Below are positions 34,487 to 42,092 of a DNA stretch of 64,000 bases, in pieces. The position numbers and the translations under genes are program-made. Numbering within the stretch: position 1 is the first letter of the stretch; each line of letters opens with the position of its first letter. Where the stretch lies: positions 62,001-126,000 of the forward strand of contig NZ_JAAQWN010000012.1 of assembly GCF_012985465.1 (NCBI RefSeq), written 5' to 3'. Origin of the DNA: Pseudomonas sp. WS 5079. Its GTDB lineage: Bacteria > Pseudomonadota > Gammaproteobacteria > Pseudomonadales > Pseudomonadaceae. Below the pieces are notes generated by a model that had not been told where the DNA came from, searched no databases, and worked only from the letters and a program-made list of their open reading frames with translations.

Positions 34487-35269
34487 TTATTTGCCGCTGT
34501 AGAGGTTCAGATCGCCAAAGTGTTTTTTCTGGATAGTGGCGTAGGTGCCATCATCGTGTAACGCTTTGATACCTTTATCCAAGAGAGCTTTCAGCTCTTT
34601 GTTACCTTTTGCGATGCCCACGGCAGTCTTGGACGGCAGCATTTCGCTGTCCACCGGCTTGCTGACTTCGTAATCGGCACCTTGTGGCGATTTTAAAAAG
34701 CCCAGTTCGGCCTGCAGCATGTCCTGGATCGAGGCATCGAGGCGGCCCGAGGTCAGGTCGGCGTACACCTGGTCCTGGTTCTGGTAGGCCTGGGTTTTGA
34801 TCCCGGCTTTGTCCAGCACGGCCTTGGCGTAGGCTTCCTGGATGGTGCCTTGTTCATAGCCGACCGTCTTGCCCTTGAGGGACGCGATGTCTTCGCTCAG
34901 GCCGGAGCCTTTCTTGAACACGTAGGAAGTGGGGCCGGAAAACAGCTCGCTGGAGAAGTCGATGACCTTCTCGCGGGCCGGGGTCACGGTCATGGACGAA
35001 ATCACACCGTCGAACTTCTTGGCCTTGAGGCCGGGGATCATGCCGTCAAAGTCACTTTCTACCCACTTGCAGGTGACCTTCAGCTCCGCACAAATGGCAT
35101 TGCCCAGGTCGATATCGAAGCCCACCAGGCTGCCGTCGGCGGCCTTGGATTCAAACGGCGCGTAGGAAGGGTCCACACCAAAACGCAATTCTTTGTATTC
35201 CTTGGCCAAGGCGGTACCGGCGGCCATGCACAGCGCGAGTGCAGAAAGGGTCAGCAATGCTTTTTTCAT
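34487..35269 (-). CDS. Basic amino acid ABC transporter, periplasmic binding protein
   Basis: A 260-residue type II solute-binding protein with a Sec signal peptide cut after ALA near residue 22. The mature part begins KEYKELRFGVDPSYAPFES and contains the ligand-contact segments GFDIDLGNAIC and ISSMTVTPAREKVIDFS, the pattern of LAO/HisJ/ArgT proteins. ATG 35269 (MKKALLTLSAL) starts the signal peptide; the longer in-frame reading does not add a plausible one. It is the first gene of the operon, with a promoter region up to 35470. Confidence 0.93.
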   Translation of the reverse strand: MKKALLTLSALALCMAAGTALAKEYKELRFGVDPSYAPFESKAADGSLVGFDIDLGNAICAELKVTCKWVESDFDGMIPGLKAKKFDGVISSMTVTPAREKVIDFSSELFSGPTSYVFKKGSGLSEDIASLKGKTVGYEQGTIQEAYAKAVLDKAGIKTQAYQNQDQVYADLTSGRLDASIQDMLQAELGFLKSPQGADYEVSKPVDSEMLPSKTAVGIAKGNKELKALLDKGIKALHDDGTYATIQKKHFGDLNLYSGK

Positions 35270-35419
35270 TATGTAATCCCTGGGAACCAAGATAAGCGCT
35301 TGTGGCGCGATTAGGACTGTTACTGAACGGTGTCAGACGTATCGCAAGTAGCAATTTCTGCACCATAGTTCTGAATAGTCTTTTTAATTGGTGGGATTAC
35401 ACGAAGGGCGACGCGAGGC

Positions 35420-35437
35420 GCGCCCGATATCGGGCGC
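35420..35437. other. 18-bp perfect palindrome upstream of the transporter operon
   Basis: GCGCCCGATATCGGGCGC is an exact palindrome about 150 bases upstream of the binding-protein start. It is not a REP unit. It could be a regulator site or a chance feature of this GC-rich leader. Confidence 0.4.
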
Positions 35438-35479
35438 TACAGATCTTGCGCACCATTGCAGTGCGGGCCGCTCACGAAC

Positions 35480-35507
35480 TGTAGGCGCTGGCAAGCCAGC
35501 GCCTACA
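35480..35507. terminator. 13-bp palindromic hairpin after quiP
   Basis: TGTAGGCGCTGGC and GCCAGCGCCTACA pair perfectly around AA. The hairpin lies 5 bases beyond the quiP stop and is a REP relative (GTAGGCGCTGG subtype). It probably forms the 3' end of the quiP transcript, although no U-run is present. Confidence 0.55.
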
Positions 35508-35512
35508 TGGGG

Positions 35513-37954
35513 TTATTTCCCTGGGACCAGGGTCAATCGGGTCTTGCCATACACCTTGTCAAAGTTCTGCGGCTGCATCGGGAAGCTCAGGTACTGCGCC
35601 TTGAGCCACGGATCAATGCCGTTGGCATAGTACGGGCTGGCAGGGTTGCCGGATTGGCCGATCCCGCCCTGGCCCATCATGGGTTCCACCTGGCCAAAAT
35701 CCACGATCATGCGCAGGGCCTGGACCTGGGTGGTGGCGAAATCCTGCCCCCAGTTGTAGGGCGCAGCGTTCAACGTGGTGTGATCGCCACCTGCTGCCAA
35801 TGGGCCGCGAATCGTCTGGCCGCTGGTGTTTTTCCAGGTGTAGCTGTGCAGTTTGCCCCACTGCCAGGCCTTGTGATCGGCGCCCCACTGGCTGTCGCCG
35901 GCGCTGATCGCGGCGGCCAGGCTGCGGGCGAGAATCGCCGGTTTGTCTTCTTTGCCGGGGGTGCGCAGGTCATCCCAGAACGGGCTGTCTTCACGCCCCA
36001 GCAGATGGTCGGCCTGGGCCGCGTAGGACAGGTTGGCGTTGCTGACAAAGGCTTTCCAGGTGGCGCTGGATTCCGGGCCCAGTTCGTCGAGGAAAATCTG
36101 CCTGGCGCTTTCCTGCAGGAACAGTTGGTAGATCGCCGCGTCGGCCGAGGTGGCCGCCAGCCGCCCGTCGAACGCCATCAGACGGCCCAAAGCCTCCTGG
36201 GCCTTGGAACGTTCGGCGGCCGGCAGGGCATCGATCGCCTGTTTCAGAGGCTGGGCCATGCCCGGTGCCTGGAACATGCTTTTAAGTTTGGCGGCGAACA
36301 GCGTGGTCTGGTCGTACTGCATGGCAATCACGCTACGGCTGTCGTGCTTGCCGTTGCCGGCCAGCTGCGCCAGGCGCTCGCTGCGCTCCGGCGCGGCCCA
36401 GGAGTTGGACAGTTGCATGCCATAGCCATGGGGCACGCTGCGCTGGTTGGCCGTGCCGACCCAACCCTGTGGCGGGTCCTGGTCATAGGGGTGCAACATC
36501 GCATCGGCATAGCCGTCCCAGTCAAAGCGCCCGTCCCAACCTGGGGATGGCAACAGGCCTTCACCTTCGCGACGGTTGGGGAAGCGCCCGGTGACCTGCC
36601 AGCCGATATTGCTGGCGTCGGCAAACACCATGTTCAGCGGGATCGCACGAATCTCCCGGCTGGCGTCCGAGGCTTTTTCCACGTTCTGCGCCCGGGATAG
36701 GTCGAAAAACGCATCCAGGCTCTTGTCGTCCTTGAAGTCGGCGGTTTGCAGGGCCAGGCCGTAGCCGCTGGTCAGCGACTGGGCGCTGTTGAGCAGCGGG
36801 CCGTGGCGGGTTTCGTACACCGCCTCGCGAATTGGCCGCTGGCCCTTGGCGAAGAAGGTTTCGTTACGCACGATGGCCGGTAGCCATTTGCCGTTGTGCT
36901 CGTAGTACAGCGTGCTGCCCTGGCGCTTGACCTTCTCCAGGAACAGGTCCTGGGTATCGCCGGACACCTGGCTCATGCTCCAGGCCACTTTGCCGTTGAA
37001 ACCTGACAGCAGCGTAGGAATCCCAGCGATCGACACCCCGGCGGCCTGGTATTTCGGCGCGCGGATCTGTACGAAATTCCACAGGGAGGGCGCCTGCAGA
37101 GGCGTCGACAGATCGTTCGCCAGCAGGCTGCGGCCACTGCGGCTGCGTTGCGGGGCGATGGCCCAGTTGCTGGAGGTGGAAGCCCCAAGGGTGTTGAGGC
37201 TGGCCAGGTGCTCGTTGAGGCTGGTGAGCGCGGCAACGCCGGGAATCTGCCCGAGATTGATGCCCTTGAGCTTGTCGGACTCTGCCGTAGGCAGCGGTTC
37301 GTCCGGGTAGCTTGGGGTCAGCCAGGCGAGTTTGTCGGCGCCGACTTTTTGCGCCAGTACCAGGGCGGATAACTCTTCCTGCAAGTTGGCCGACTCGCTG
37401 AAATTGAGCAGGCAGAACAGCAGCGCCGAATCTTCCGGTTTCCAGTATTCGGGCTTGTAGCCGGTCTGGGCCAGGTCCGTCGGCAGTTTGTCGCGGTAGC
37501 GGAACAGGTAGGCGTTGACCCCGCGGGCATACACTTCAAAGAAGCGCTTGAGACGCGGCGAGGAGGCGTTGTACAGCTCGCTGGCGCTTTTCTTCAGGTT
37601 GACGGCGCGCATGAAGCGGTCGACATCCAGCACGTCCGGCCCGGACATCTCTGCCAGGCGGCCCTGGGCCAGCAGCCGTAGGGTGACCATCTGGTTGATC
37701 CGGTCGCTAGCGTGCACGTAACCGAGAGCGAACAGCGCGTCGTGAAAGGTATTGCTTTCAATCAGCGGCATGCCCTGGCTGTTGCGCCGCACGGAAACAT
37801 TCTGCGCCAGGCCCTTGAGCGGCTGCACGCCGGAAACGGGGGGCAGGGTGTCCTGGCTGTTCAGTGACTGGCAACCGGCCAGGCCCAAGGCACTGGCCAC
37901 TGCCGCGGCAACGCCGAACCGGGGAAGAAAACGTGAGAGGGCTGGCGAGGCCAT
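35513..37954 (-). CDS. quiP: QuiP-type acyl-homoserine lactone acylase (penicillin acylase family)
   Basis: An Ntn-hydrolase of 813 residues that cleaves the amide bond of long-chain acyl-homoserine lactones and so quenches quorum signals. The N-terminus MASPALSRFLPRFG and the block LPPVSGVQPLKGLAQNVS closely match P. aeruginosa QuiP. A lipobox LAGC places a lipid-modified cysteine at residue 28, so an envelope location is likely. The precursor is normally cut into alpha and beta chains before the nucleophile serine; here S261-S-N-W takes the place of the usual S-N-x-W, with Ser in the second beta-chain position. It is a single gene, transcribed toward the aot-like operon. Substrate range cannot be read from sequence. 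Confidence 0.88.
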   Translation of the reverse strand: MASPALSRFLPRFGVAAAVASALGLAGCQSLNSQDTLPPVSGVQPLKGLAQNVSVRRNSQGMPLIESNTFHDALFALGYVHASDRINQMVTLRLLAQGRLAEMSGPDVLDVDRFMRAVNLKKSASELYNASSPRLKRFFEVYARGVNAYLFRYRDKLPTDLAQTGYKPEYWKPEDSALLFCLLNFSESANLQEELSALVLAQKVGADKLAWLTPSYPDEPLPTAESDKLKGINLGQIPGVAALTSLNEHLASLNTLGASTSSNWAIAPQRSRSGRSLLANDLSTPLQAPSLWNFVQIRAPKYQAAGVSIAGIPTLLSGFNGKVAWSMSQVSGDTQDLFLEKVKRQGSTLYYEHNGKWLPAIVRNETFFAKGQRPIREAVYETRHGPLLNSAQSLTSGYGLALQTADFKDDKSLDAFFDLSRAQNVEKASDASREIRAIPLNMVFADASNIGWQVTGRFPNRREGEGLLPSPGWDGRFDWDGYADAMLHPYDQDPPQGWVGTANQRSVPHGYGMQLSNSWAAPERSERLAQLAGNGKHDSRSVIAMQYDQTTLFAAKLKSMFQAPGMAQPLKQAIDALPAAERSKAQEALGRLMAFDGRLAATSADAAIYQLFLQESARQIFLDELGPESSATWKAFVSNANLSYAAQADHLLGREDSPFWDDLRTPGKEDKPAILARSLAAAISAGDSQWGADHKAWQWGKLHSYTWKNTSGQTIRGPLAAGGDHTTLNAAPYNWGQDFATTQVQALRMIVDFGQVEPMMGQGGIGQSGNPASPYYANGIDPWLKAQYLSFPMQPQNFDKVYGKTRLTLVPGK

Positions 37955-38063
37955 GGCAAAGCTCCTGCGGGGGGTAGCGTCAGTAAAGGCGCTACGTTAG
38001 TGAGCGCGGCGAACCGACGCAAGCGGGAGGCGATGCTAATTTTTTCAAACACTCACAAACCCT

Positions 38064-38163
38064 TGTAGGAACCGGCTTGCCGGCGAAAAACTGCCAGGCG
38101 CCACGCTTATCCAGGCACCCGGCGTTTTCGTTGACGATCTTCGCCGGCTAGCCAGTTCCTACA
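38064..38163. repeat. REPIN between quiP and the GST gene
   Basis: TGTAGGAACCGGCTTGCCGG-CGAA at 38064 is repeated inverted and slightly diverged (TTCGCCGGCTAGCCAGTTCC) ending at 38163. The internal spacer contains GCCAGGCGCC. It is downstream of the GST gene and upstream of quiP. Confidence 0.85.
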
Positions 38164-38171
38164 GGGCATGA

Positions 38172-38816
38172 TCAGGATTTCGGCGGGTTGACCTTCTGCA
38201 CCAGGTCATAGGCCCGCACCGTCGCCGGACGTTCCTTGATCAGGTTGAACCAGCGGTGCAGATGGGGGAAGTCTTCCAGGCGTTGGCTCTGCCATTTGTG
38301 GGACACGATCCACGGGTAGATCGCCATATCGGCAATGCTGTAGGCCTCGCCAGCGACGAAACTGCGGTCGGCCAGGCGCCGGTCCAGCACGCCATAGAGG
38401 CGTGCGGTCTCATCCACGTAGCGTTTGATGGCGTAAGGGATCTTTTCCGGGGCGAACTGGCTGAAATGGTGGTTCTGCCCCGCCATCGGGCCCAGGCCGC
38501 CCATTTGCCAGAACAGCCATTGCAACGCTTCCTGGCGACCGCGCAGGTCCTTGGGCAGGAACTGGCCGGTTTTTTCCGCGAGGTACAGCAAGATGGCGCC
38601 GGATTCAAACAGGGAAATCGGTGCGCCCCCGTCGCTCGGTTGCCGGTCGACAATGGCGGGAATACGGTTGTTGGGAGCTATCTTCAGGAAATCTGGCTTG
38701 AACTGGTCGCCCTGGCCGATGTTGATCGGGTGCACCTCGTAGGGCAGGCCGGCTTCTTCCAGGAACAACGAAATCTTGTGACCGTTGGGAGTGGTCCAGT
38801 AATACAGGTCGATCAT
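38172..38816 (-). CDS. Glutathione S-transferase family protein (YfcG/nu-class-like)
   Basis: A 214-residue GST with an N-terminal thioredoxin fold (IDLYYWTTPNGHKISLFLEE, glutathione contacts near NNRIPAI and LFESGAILLYLAE) and an all-helical C-terminal half. The TTPNGHK active-site segment, with Thr-Pro-Asn in place of the usual Tyr/Ser, is characteristic of YfcG-like enzymes, which have disulfide-bond reductase rather than classic transferase activity. It is transcribed alone between REP elements. The physiological substrate is unknown. Confidence 0.88.
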   Translation of the reverse strand: MIDLYYWTTPNGHKISLFLEEAGLPYEVHPINIGQGDQFKPDFLKIAPNNRIPAIVDRQPSDGGAPISLFESGAILLYLAEKTGQFLPKDLRGRQEALQWLFWQMGGLGPMAGQNHHFSQFAPEKIPYAIKRYVDETARLYGVLDRRLADRSFVAGEAYSIADMAIYPWIVSHKWQSQRLEDFPHLHRWFNLIKERPATVRAYDLVQKVNPPKS

Positions 38817-38934
38817 GAAGCTCTCCAGGATTGGTGATGCTTGAACGGACAGGGCGCCCGCTGATATGCCTGTAGGTATAGGTAGTGTCCACCTGCCGAA
38901 AATTCAATGAAATATTTGCGTCTATCGATAGAAC

Positions 38935-38963
38935 TGTAGGAGCCGGCTTGCCGGCTCCTGCGG
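38935..38963. repeat. Single REP hairpin after the His-rich SEC-C gene
   Basis: TGTAGGAGCCGGC and GCCGGCTCCTGC form a tight stem over TT. It starts 9 bases beyond the SEC-C gene stop and may serve as its transcript end. Confidence 0.75.
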
Positions 38964-38971
38964 GACGCGTA

Positions 38972-39190
38972 TCAGGCGCCGTGGCACTTCTTGAACTTCT
39001 TCTCGCTGCCGCATGGGCATGGATCGTTGCGGCCAACGTCCTTCAGGGCGTTGCGCACCGGTTCCTGATGGGCATGGCCGCAGTTCGGGCCGTGGACATG
39101 GCCATGGTCGTGATCGTGATCGTGATCGTGATCGTGGTGATCGTGATCGTGGTTGCAGTCGGGACCATGGACATGGGGTTGCTGAGTCAT
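38972..39190 (-). CDS. Histidine-rich SEC-C metal-binding protein
   Basis: A 72-residue product with two parts. Residues 1-41 contain about 15 histidines in HD and HGP repeats with two extra cysteines (GPDCNH and GPNCGH), an obvious metal-binding tract encoded by an imperfect GATCGT hexamer array at 39108-39151. Residues 50-72 are a canonical SEC-C motif (NDPCPCGSEKKFKKCHG) that binds zinc, as at the end of SecA. It has no signal peptide. The start overlaps the upstream lipoprotein stop by four bases. The function is unknown; metal storage or delivery is an inference. Confidence 0.85.
   Translation of the reverse strand: MTQQPHVHGPDCNHDHDHHDHDHDHDHDHGHVHGPNCGHAHQEPVRNALKDVGRNDPCPCGSEKKFKKCHGA
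39108..39151. repeat. GATCGT hexanucleotide repeat array
   Basis: GATCGT is repeated about seven times with one GGT interruption. In the minus-strand gene it encodes His-Asp pairs. Whole-unit changes would keep the frame, so this could vary the length of the histidine tract between strains. Confidence 0.8.
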
Positions 39191-39678
39191 TGGTGTCGCT
39201 CCGGAATAAAATCGCCGGGGATTATCTCGTCATTGCGCATCACGTGCACGTCGTTACCGATGAATAATCCGGTTTTCAGCTCACCTTCCAGGCGATAGGG
39301 GATGGGGTGGTCCGGGTTTTTCAACAGGTCGGCGATTTCCCGCACCTGCGGCCACAGGTTGGTGCGCACCGTGACCTTGAAAAATCCCCGGCCATTGGGC
39401 GGTATGGTCAGCCACTCGTTGGATTCGCCCTCGGTCAGTTCCACGTCAGCCAGGCTGATTTTGTAGATCAGGCCGCGCACGGTGAGGTCCGAGTCGTCAC
39501 GGTTATCCACGCGAAAGTGCAGCTTGAACTTCTGCTCCAGCAGCTTGGCGCGCACCAACTCGACCTTGACCAGGTGGATTTGTGGCGCCGGTGTGTCATC
39601 GGCGAACCAGGACGCGCAGCCCGAGAGGCCAACGGTCAGTATCAGTAAACAGCTATAGGTTCGTAATCGGCTGACCAT
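39187..39678 (-). CDS. LEA-type (WHy domain) lipoprotein
   Basis: A 163-residue lipoprotein with the lipobox LSGC (Cys21) followed by a LEA14/water-stress-and-hypersensitivity beta-sandwich: LVKVELVRAKLLEQKFKLHF, then NPxD-like VDNRDDSDLTVRGLIYKI. Such proteins sit in the bacterial envelope and are linked to desiccation or stress tolerance, though direct evidence is sparse. Its stop overlaps the start of the His-rich SEC-C gene, so the two are likely co-translated. Confidence 0.85.
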   Translation of the reverse strand: MVSRLRTYSCLLILTVGLSGCASWFADDTPAPQIHLVKVELVRAKLLEQKFKLHFRVDNRDDSDLTVRGLIYKISLADVELTEGESNEWLTIPPNGRGFFKVTVRTNLWPQVREIADLLKNPDHPIPYRLEGELKTGLFIGNDVHVMRNDEIIPGDFIPERHQ

Positions 39679-39690
39679 GGCTCAATCCCT

Positions 39691-39714
39691 TGTAGGAGCC
39701 GGCTTGCCGGCGAT
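39691..39714. repeat. Single REP unit
   Basis: TGTAGGAGCCGGCTTGCCGG-CGAT lies 12 bases upstream of the LEA lipoprotein start, between it and the YchJ-like gene. No inverted partner is present. Confidence 0.8.
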
Positions 39715-39765
39715 GGTCGTCAACGATGACGAATGTTGTGTGGTTTAGCGCGGTGTCCGTGGTTT

Positions 39766-40236
39766 TTACAGGTAACTGGAACAGCACTTCTTGAACTTCT
39801 GCCCACTGCCGCACAGGCAGGCATCATTGCGCCCGGCCTTCACCTCCACCGTAGGATCAATAAAGTACCAACGCCCATCGTTCTGTACGAAAGACGACTG
39901 TTCCCGGTGGCTGTGTTCGCCGGTGCTGTCATGCCAGCGCGCGGTAAAGGTAACGAAGGCATGTTCCGGCTGCCCTCCAAACACCTCGGAACTTTCCACC
40001 TCCAGGCCCAGCCAGGTGCTTTGCGCGCTCCAGGCCCCAATGGCATCACGGTCGAGGCCGTTCTGTTGTGCCGGTAGCGTAGTCGCCACCAGATAATCCA
40101 CCAGCCCCAGCACATAGGCGCTGTAGCGTGAGCGCATCAACGCGGTGGCGCAGGGCGCGGGGTGGCCAGTGTGGTAATGGCCGCAGCAGGCATCCAGCAA
40201 GTTGCCGCTGCCGCAAGGGCAAATGGATGTACTCAT
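39766..40236 (-). CDS. YchJ-family protein (UPF0225) with two SEC-C motifs
   Basis: A 156-residue product with a SEC-C motif at each end: CPCGSGNLLDACCG at the N-terminus and NDACLCGSGQKFKKCC at the C-terminus. Between them is a cystatin/NTF2-like core (RSRYSAYVLGLVDYLVATT and EHAFVTFTARW). ATG 40236 lies two bases after the upstream gene's stop; the longer frame crosses that stop in another reading and is not used. The function is unknown and metal binding is predicted from the cysteines. It lies close to the other SEC-C gene, separated by the LEA lipoprotein. Confidence 0.9.
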   Translation of the reverse strand: MSTSICPCGSGNLLDACCGHYHTGHPAPCATALMRSRYSAYVLGLVDYLVATTLPAQQNGLDRDAIGAWSAQSTWLGLEVESSEVFGGQPEHAFVTFTARWHDSTGEHSHREQSSFVQNDGRWYFIDPTVEVKAGRNDACLCGSGQKFKKCCSSYL

Positions 40237-40238
40237 GG

Positions 40239-40736
40239 TTACCACCAATACTTTCCGAAGTTTTCCGGGTTGGCCCAGAACCGGGCGTTCAGCCAGTCCG
40301 GCACTTGTTTGTATTCAAGCAGATCGTAGGTAAACAGCGTCAGTACCTGATTGTCGCGGCAAAAATGCTCGCTGGTCTGCAAGGCCAGGGAGAAAAAATC
40401 AGTGTCCTTCCAGCTGCAGGCCGCCAGGTCGGCGAGCACCGCGATGCGGCTGGCGTTGAGGTTGCGCACGCCGCCCAGCAGCTCCAACCCTGCACGTTTT
40501 GACAGGTGCTCCAGGCAGTCGACCACCAGGGCCAGGTCAAATCGCTGGGCGGCCAGCTCGGGTGGCAATGGTCCAGGCCCTGCGGTGCAGACCACGGTGT
40601 CTGGGTGGGCCTGCTTGAATGCATCCAGCGCAGGGAAGTGGCCGGCGCCCAATACCAGCAGGCGTTTGGGGGCTTGGCGATCAAGCAGGGCAGCGAGTGC
40701 TTGCTGCGGCGTACGGGAAGAATTGCCGGCGGTCAT
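40239..40736 (-). CDS. DUF6231-like protein (methyltransferase-like fold)
   Basis: A 165-residue product with a Rossmann-type N-terminus (RLLVLGAGHFPALDAF), DLALVVDCLEHL in the place of the SAM-methyltransferase acidic loop, and a short C-terminus ending KYWW. It looks like a class I methyltransferase fold without convincing catalytic residues. It resembles a Pseudomonas family of unknown function, probably DUF6231. Two bases separate its stop from the YchJ-like gene, so the two form an operon. Confidence 0.8.
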   Translation of the reverse strand: MTAGNSSRTPQQALAALLDRQAPKRLLVLGAGHFPALDAFKQAHPDTVVCTAGPGPLPPELAAQRFDLALVVDCLEHLSKRAGLELLGGVRNLNASRIAVLADLAACSWKDTDFFSLALQTSEHFCRDNQVLTLFTYDLLEYKQVPDWLNARFWANPENFGKYWW

Positions 40737-40926
40737 CGAAGATCCTCACATCAGAACCGTGAAGACTAGCCTGCTTGAGCGTGCGGGCCTAGAGCGCACG
40801 CTGGCCTGTTGTTCGCCAGACGCCACTTCGGCCAATGAATACGGGGGTTGGCGGCCTGGCGCAGATGAAAATCGCGGTCTTTACTCCACCCATCGGCTTG
40901 CGGCCGATCCCCTCAGGAGAAATCAA

Positions 40927-41622
40927 ATGAGCATCATGCGGACAGCTCTACCTTTGGTTCTGCTAACCGGAGTATTGACAGGTTGCGCAGGCTTGCAAAA
41001 AACCGACTGGCCCACCTGTGCTGCCCTCGGCGGCGTGACGGGTGCTGCACTGGGCGCTACTGAAAGCTCTTCATGGGCCGGCGGTGGCGCGTTATTGATC
41101 GGCGGCATGGCCGGCGCCTATTGCTGGGTCCATGGCGACGCTGACGAAGACGGCGACGGCGTGCCGGACAGCCGCGATCAGTGCCCGGGCACCCCCAAGG
41201 GCATACAGGTCGATGCCAATGGCTGCCCGCCAGTACCTGAGGCGGTCGTCGTCGAAGAAGTGGTGGTGGTCAAGGAAGAGACCATCGTGATTCGTGATGT
41301 GCACTTCGAGTTCGATTCGGCTCGGCTGACGGCCGCTGACAAAACCAAGCTCGACACGGTTGCCACACGCCTGAAACAGGAAGCGCCAAGCGCCCAACTG
41401 CGGGTTAGCGGGCATACCGACAGCGTCGGCAAAGATGCCTACAACCAAAGGCTCTCGGAAAAACGCGCGCATTCGGTCACTGATTACCTGGTCGGCGCCG
41501 GTGTGCCCCGTAGCAACTTTGTGTCGGTGACGGGCGCCGGTGAAACCCATCCAGTGGCCGACAACAAAACCGCCGACGGTCGTACCCTGAATCGCCGCGT
41601 GGAAATTCAAATCAACCGCTAA
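40927..41622 (+). CDS. OmpA-family lipoprotein
   Basis: A 231-residue lipoprotein with lipobox LTGC (Cys20), two glycine-rich zipper-like segments (residues 30-66), a calcium-binding TSP3-type repeat (DADEDGDGVPDSRDQCPGT) and a C-terminal OmpA peptidoglycan-binding domain (FEFDSARLT through GRTLNRRVEI). It anchors the outer membrane to the cell wall, as OprF and Pal do. CAGGAG lies eight bases upstream of ATG 40927. It is divergent from the DUF6231-like gene across 190 bases that hold both promoters. Confidence 0.9.
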   Translation: MSIMRTALPLVLLTGVLTGCAGLQKTDWPTCAALGGVTGAALGATESSSWAGGGALLIGGMAGAYCWVHGDADEDGDGVPDSRDQCPGTPKGIQVDANGCPPVPEAVVVEEVVVVKEETIVIRDVHFEFDSARLTAADKTKLDTVATRLKQEAPSAQLRVSGHTDSVGKDAYNQRLSEKRAHSVTDYLVGAGVPRSNFVSVTGAGETHPVADNKTADGRTLNRRVEIQINR

Positions 41623-41634
41623 GACATTTCTGAT

Positions 41635-41665
41635 ATGCCCCTGGGTGTTGCCAGGGGCATTTCTT
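41635..41665 (+). terminator. Intrinsic terminator after the OmpA-family gene
   Basis: ATGCCCCTGG (41635-41644) and CCAGGGGCAT (41651-41660) pair perfectly around GTGTTG and are followed by TTCTT. It lies 12 bases after the stop. Confidence 0.88.
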
Positions 41666-41801
41666 ACGGCTGTGTCCGATGAATCTCGGCGATCTGGCCA
41701 CCAAGTCGCCGCCTTCTCAAGTTTTTTAATCCTTCACTGGCAAATCGCCTGTAGAACTCGTTACTGTGCGCCCAAAGAATAATGTGCAGGGGGCGTAGGG
41801 C

Positions 41802-42092
41802 ATGAAGCTGTTGTTGCGAGTGGGGAAATTGCTGGCGTTGCTGTTCTGGGCGGTTGTGCTGGTCAATCTGTTCAAACCGCTGACCAATCCATTTCATCTG
41901 TTGGTCAACCTGGTCGGCAGCCTGTTGTTGCTGGTCCATCTTCTGGAGTTGGTGTTGTTCAACGCCAGCGTCAAACATCGTGCCCACCCCTGGCGTGACC
42001 GCCTGCTGATCCTGTTGCTGGGGATGTTCCATATAAAGAGCCTGCCTGCGCCTGCGGCTGACCAAGACAACAAGGATGCCAATCATGCGTAA
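41802..42092 (+). CDS. DUF1145 membrane protein
   Basis: A 96-residue inner-membrane protein with two predicted helices (LLALLFWAVVLVNLF and LVNLVGSLLLLVHLLELVLF) and a hydrophilic tail. The conserved phrase FWAVVLVNLF and the HPWRDRL segment match the DUF1145 family. AGGGGGCG lies just before the ATG. The last bases overlap the start region of the collagen-like gene. The function is unknown. Confidence 0.85.
   Translation: MKLLLRVGKLLALLFWAVVLVNLFKPLTNPFHLLVNLVGSLLLLVHLLELVLFNASVKHRAHPWRDRLLILLLGMFHIKSLPAPAADQDNKDANHA

Noticed and set aside
35270..35470. An ArgR box upstream of the transporter operon (TGTCAG-N8-CAA near 35330)
   Set aside because: It departs from TGTCGC-N8-AA at the most conserved positions, and no second half-site is found.
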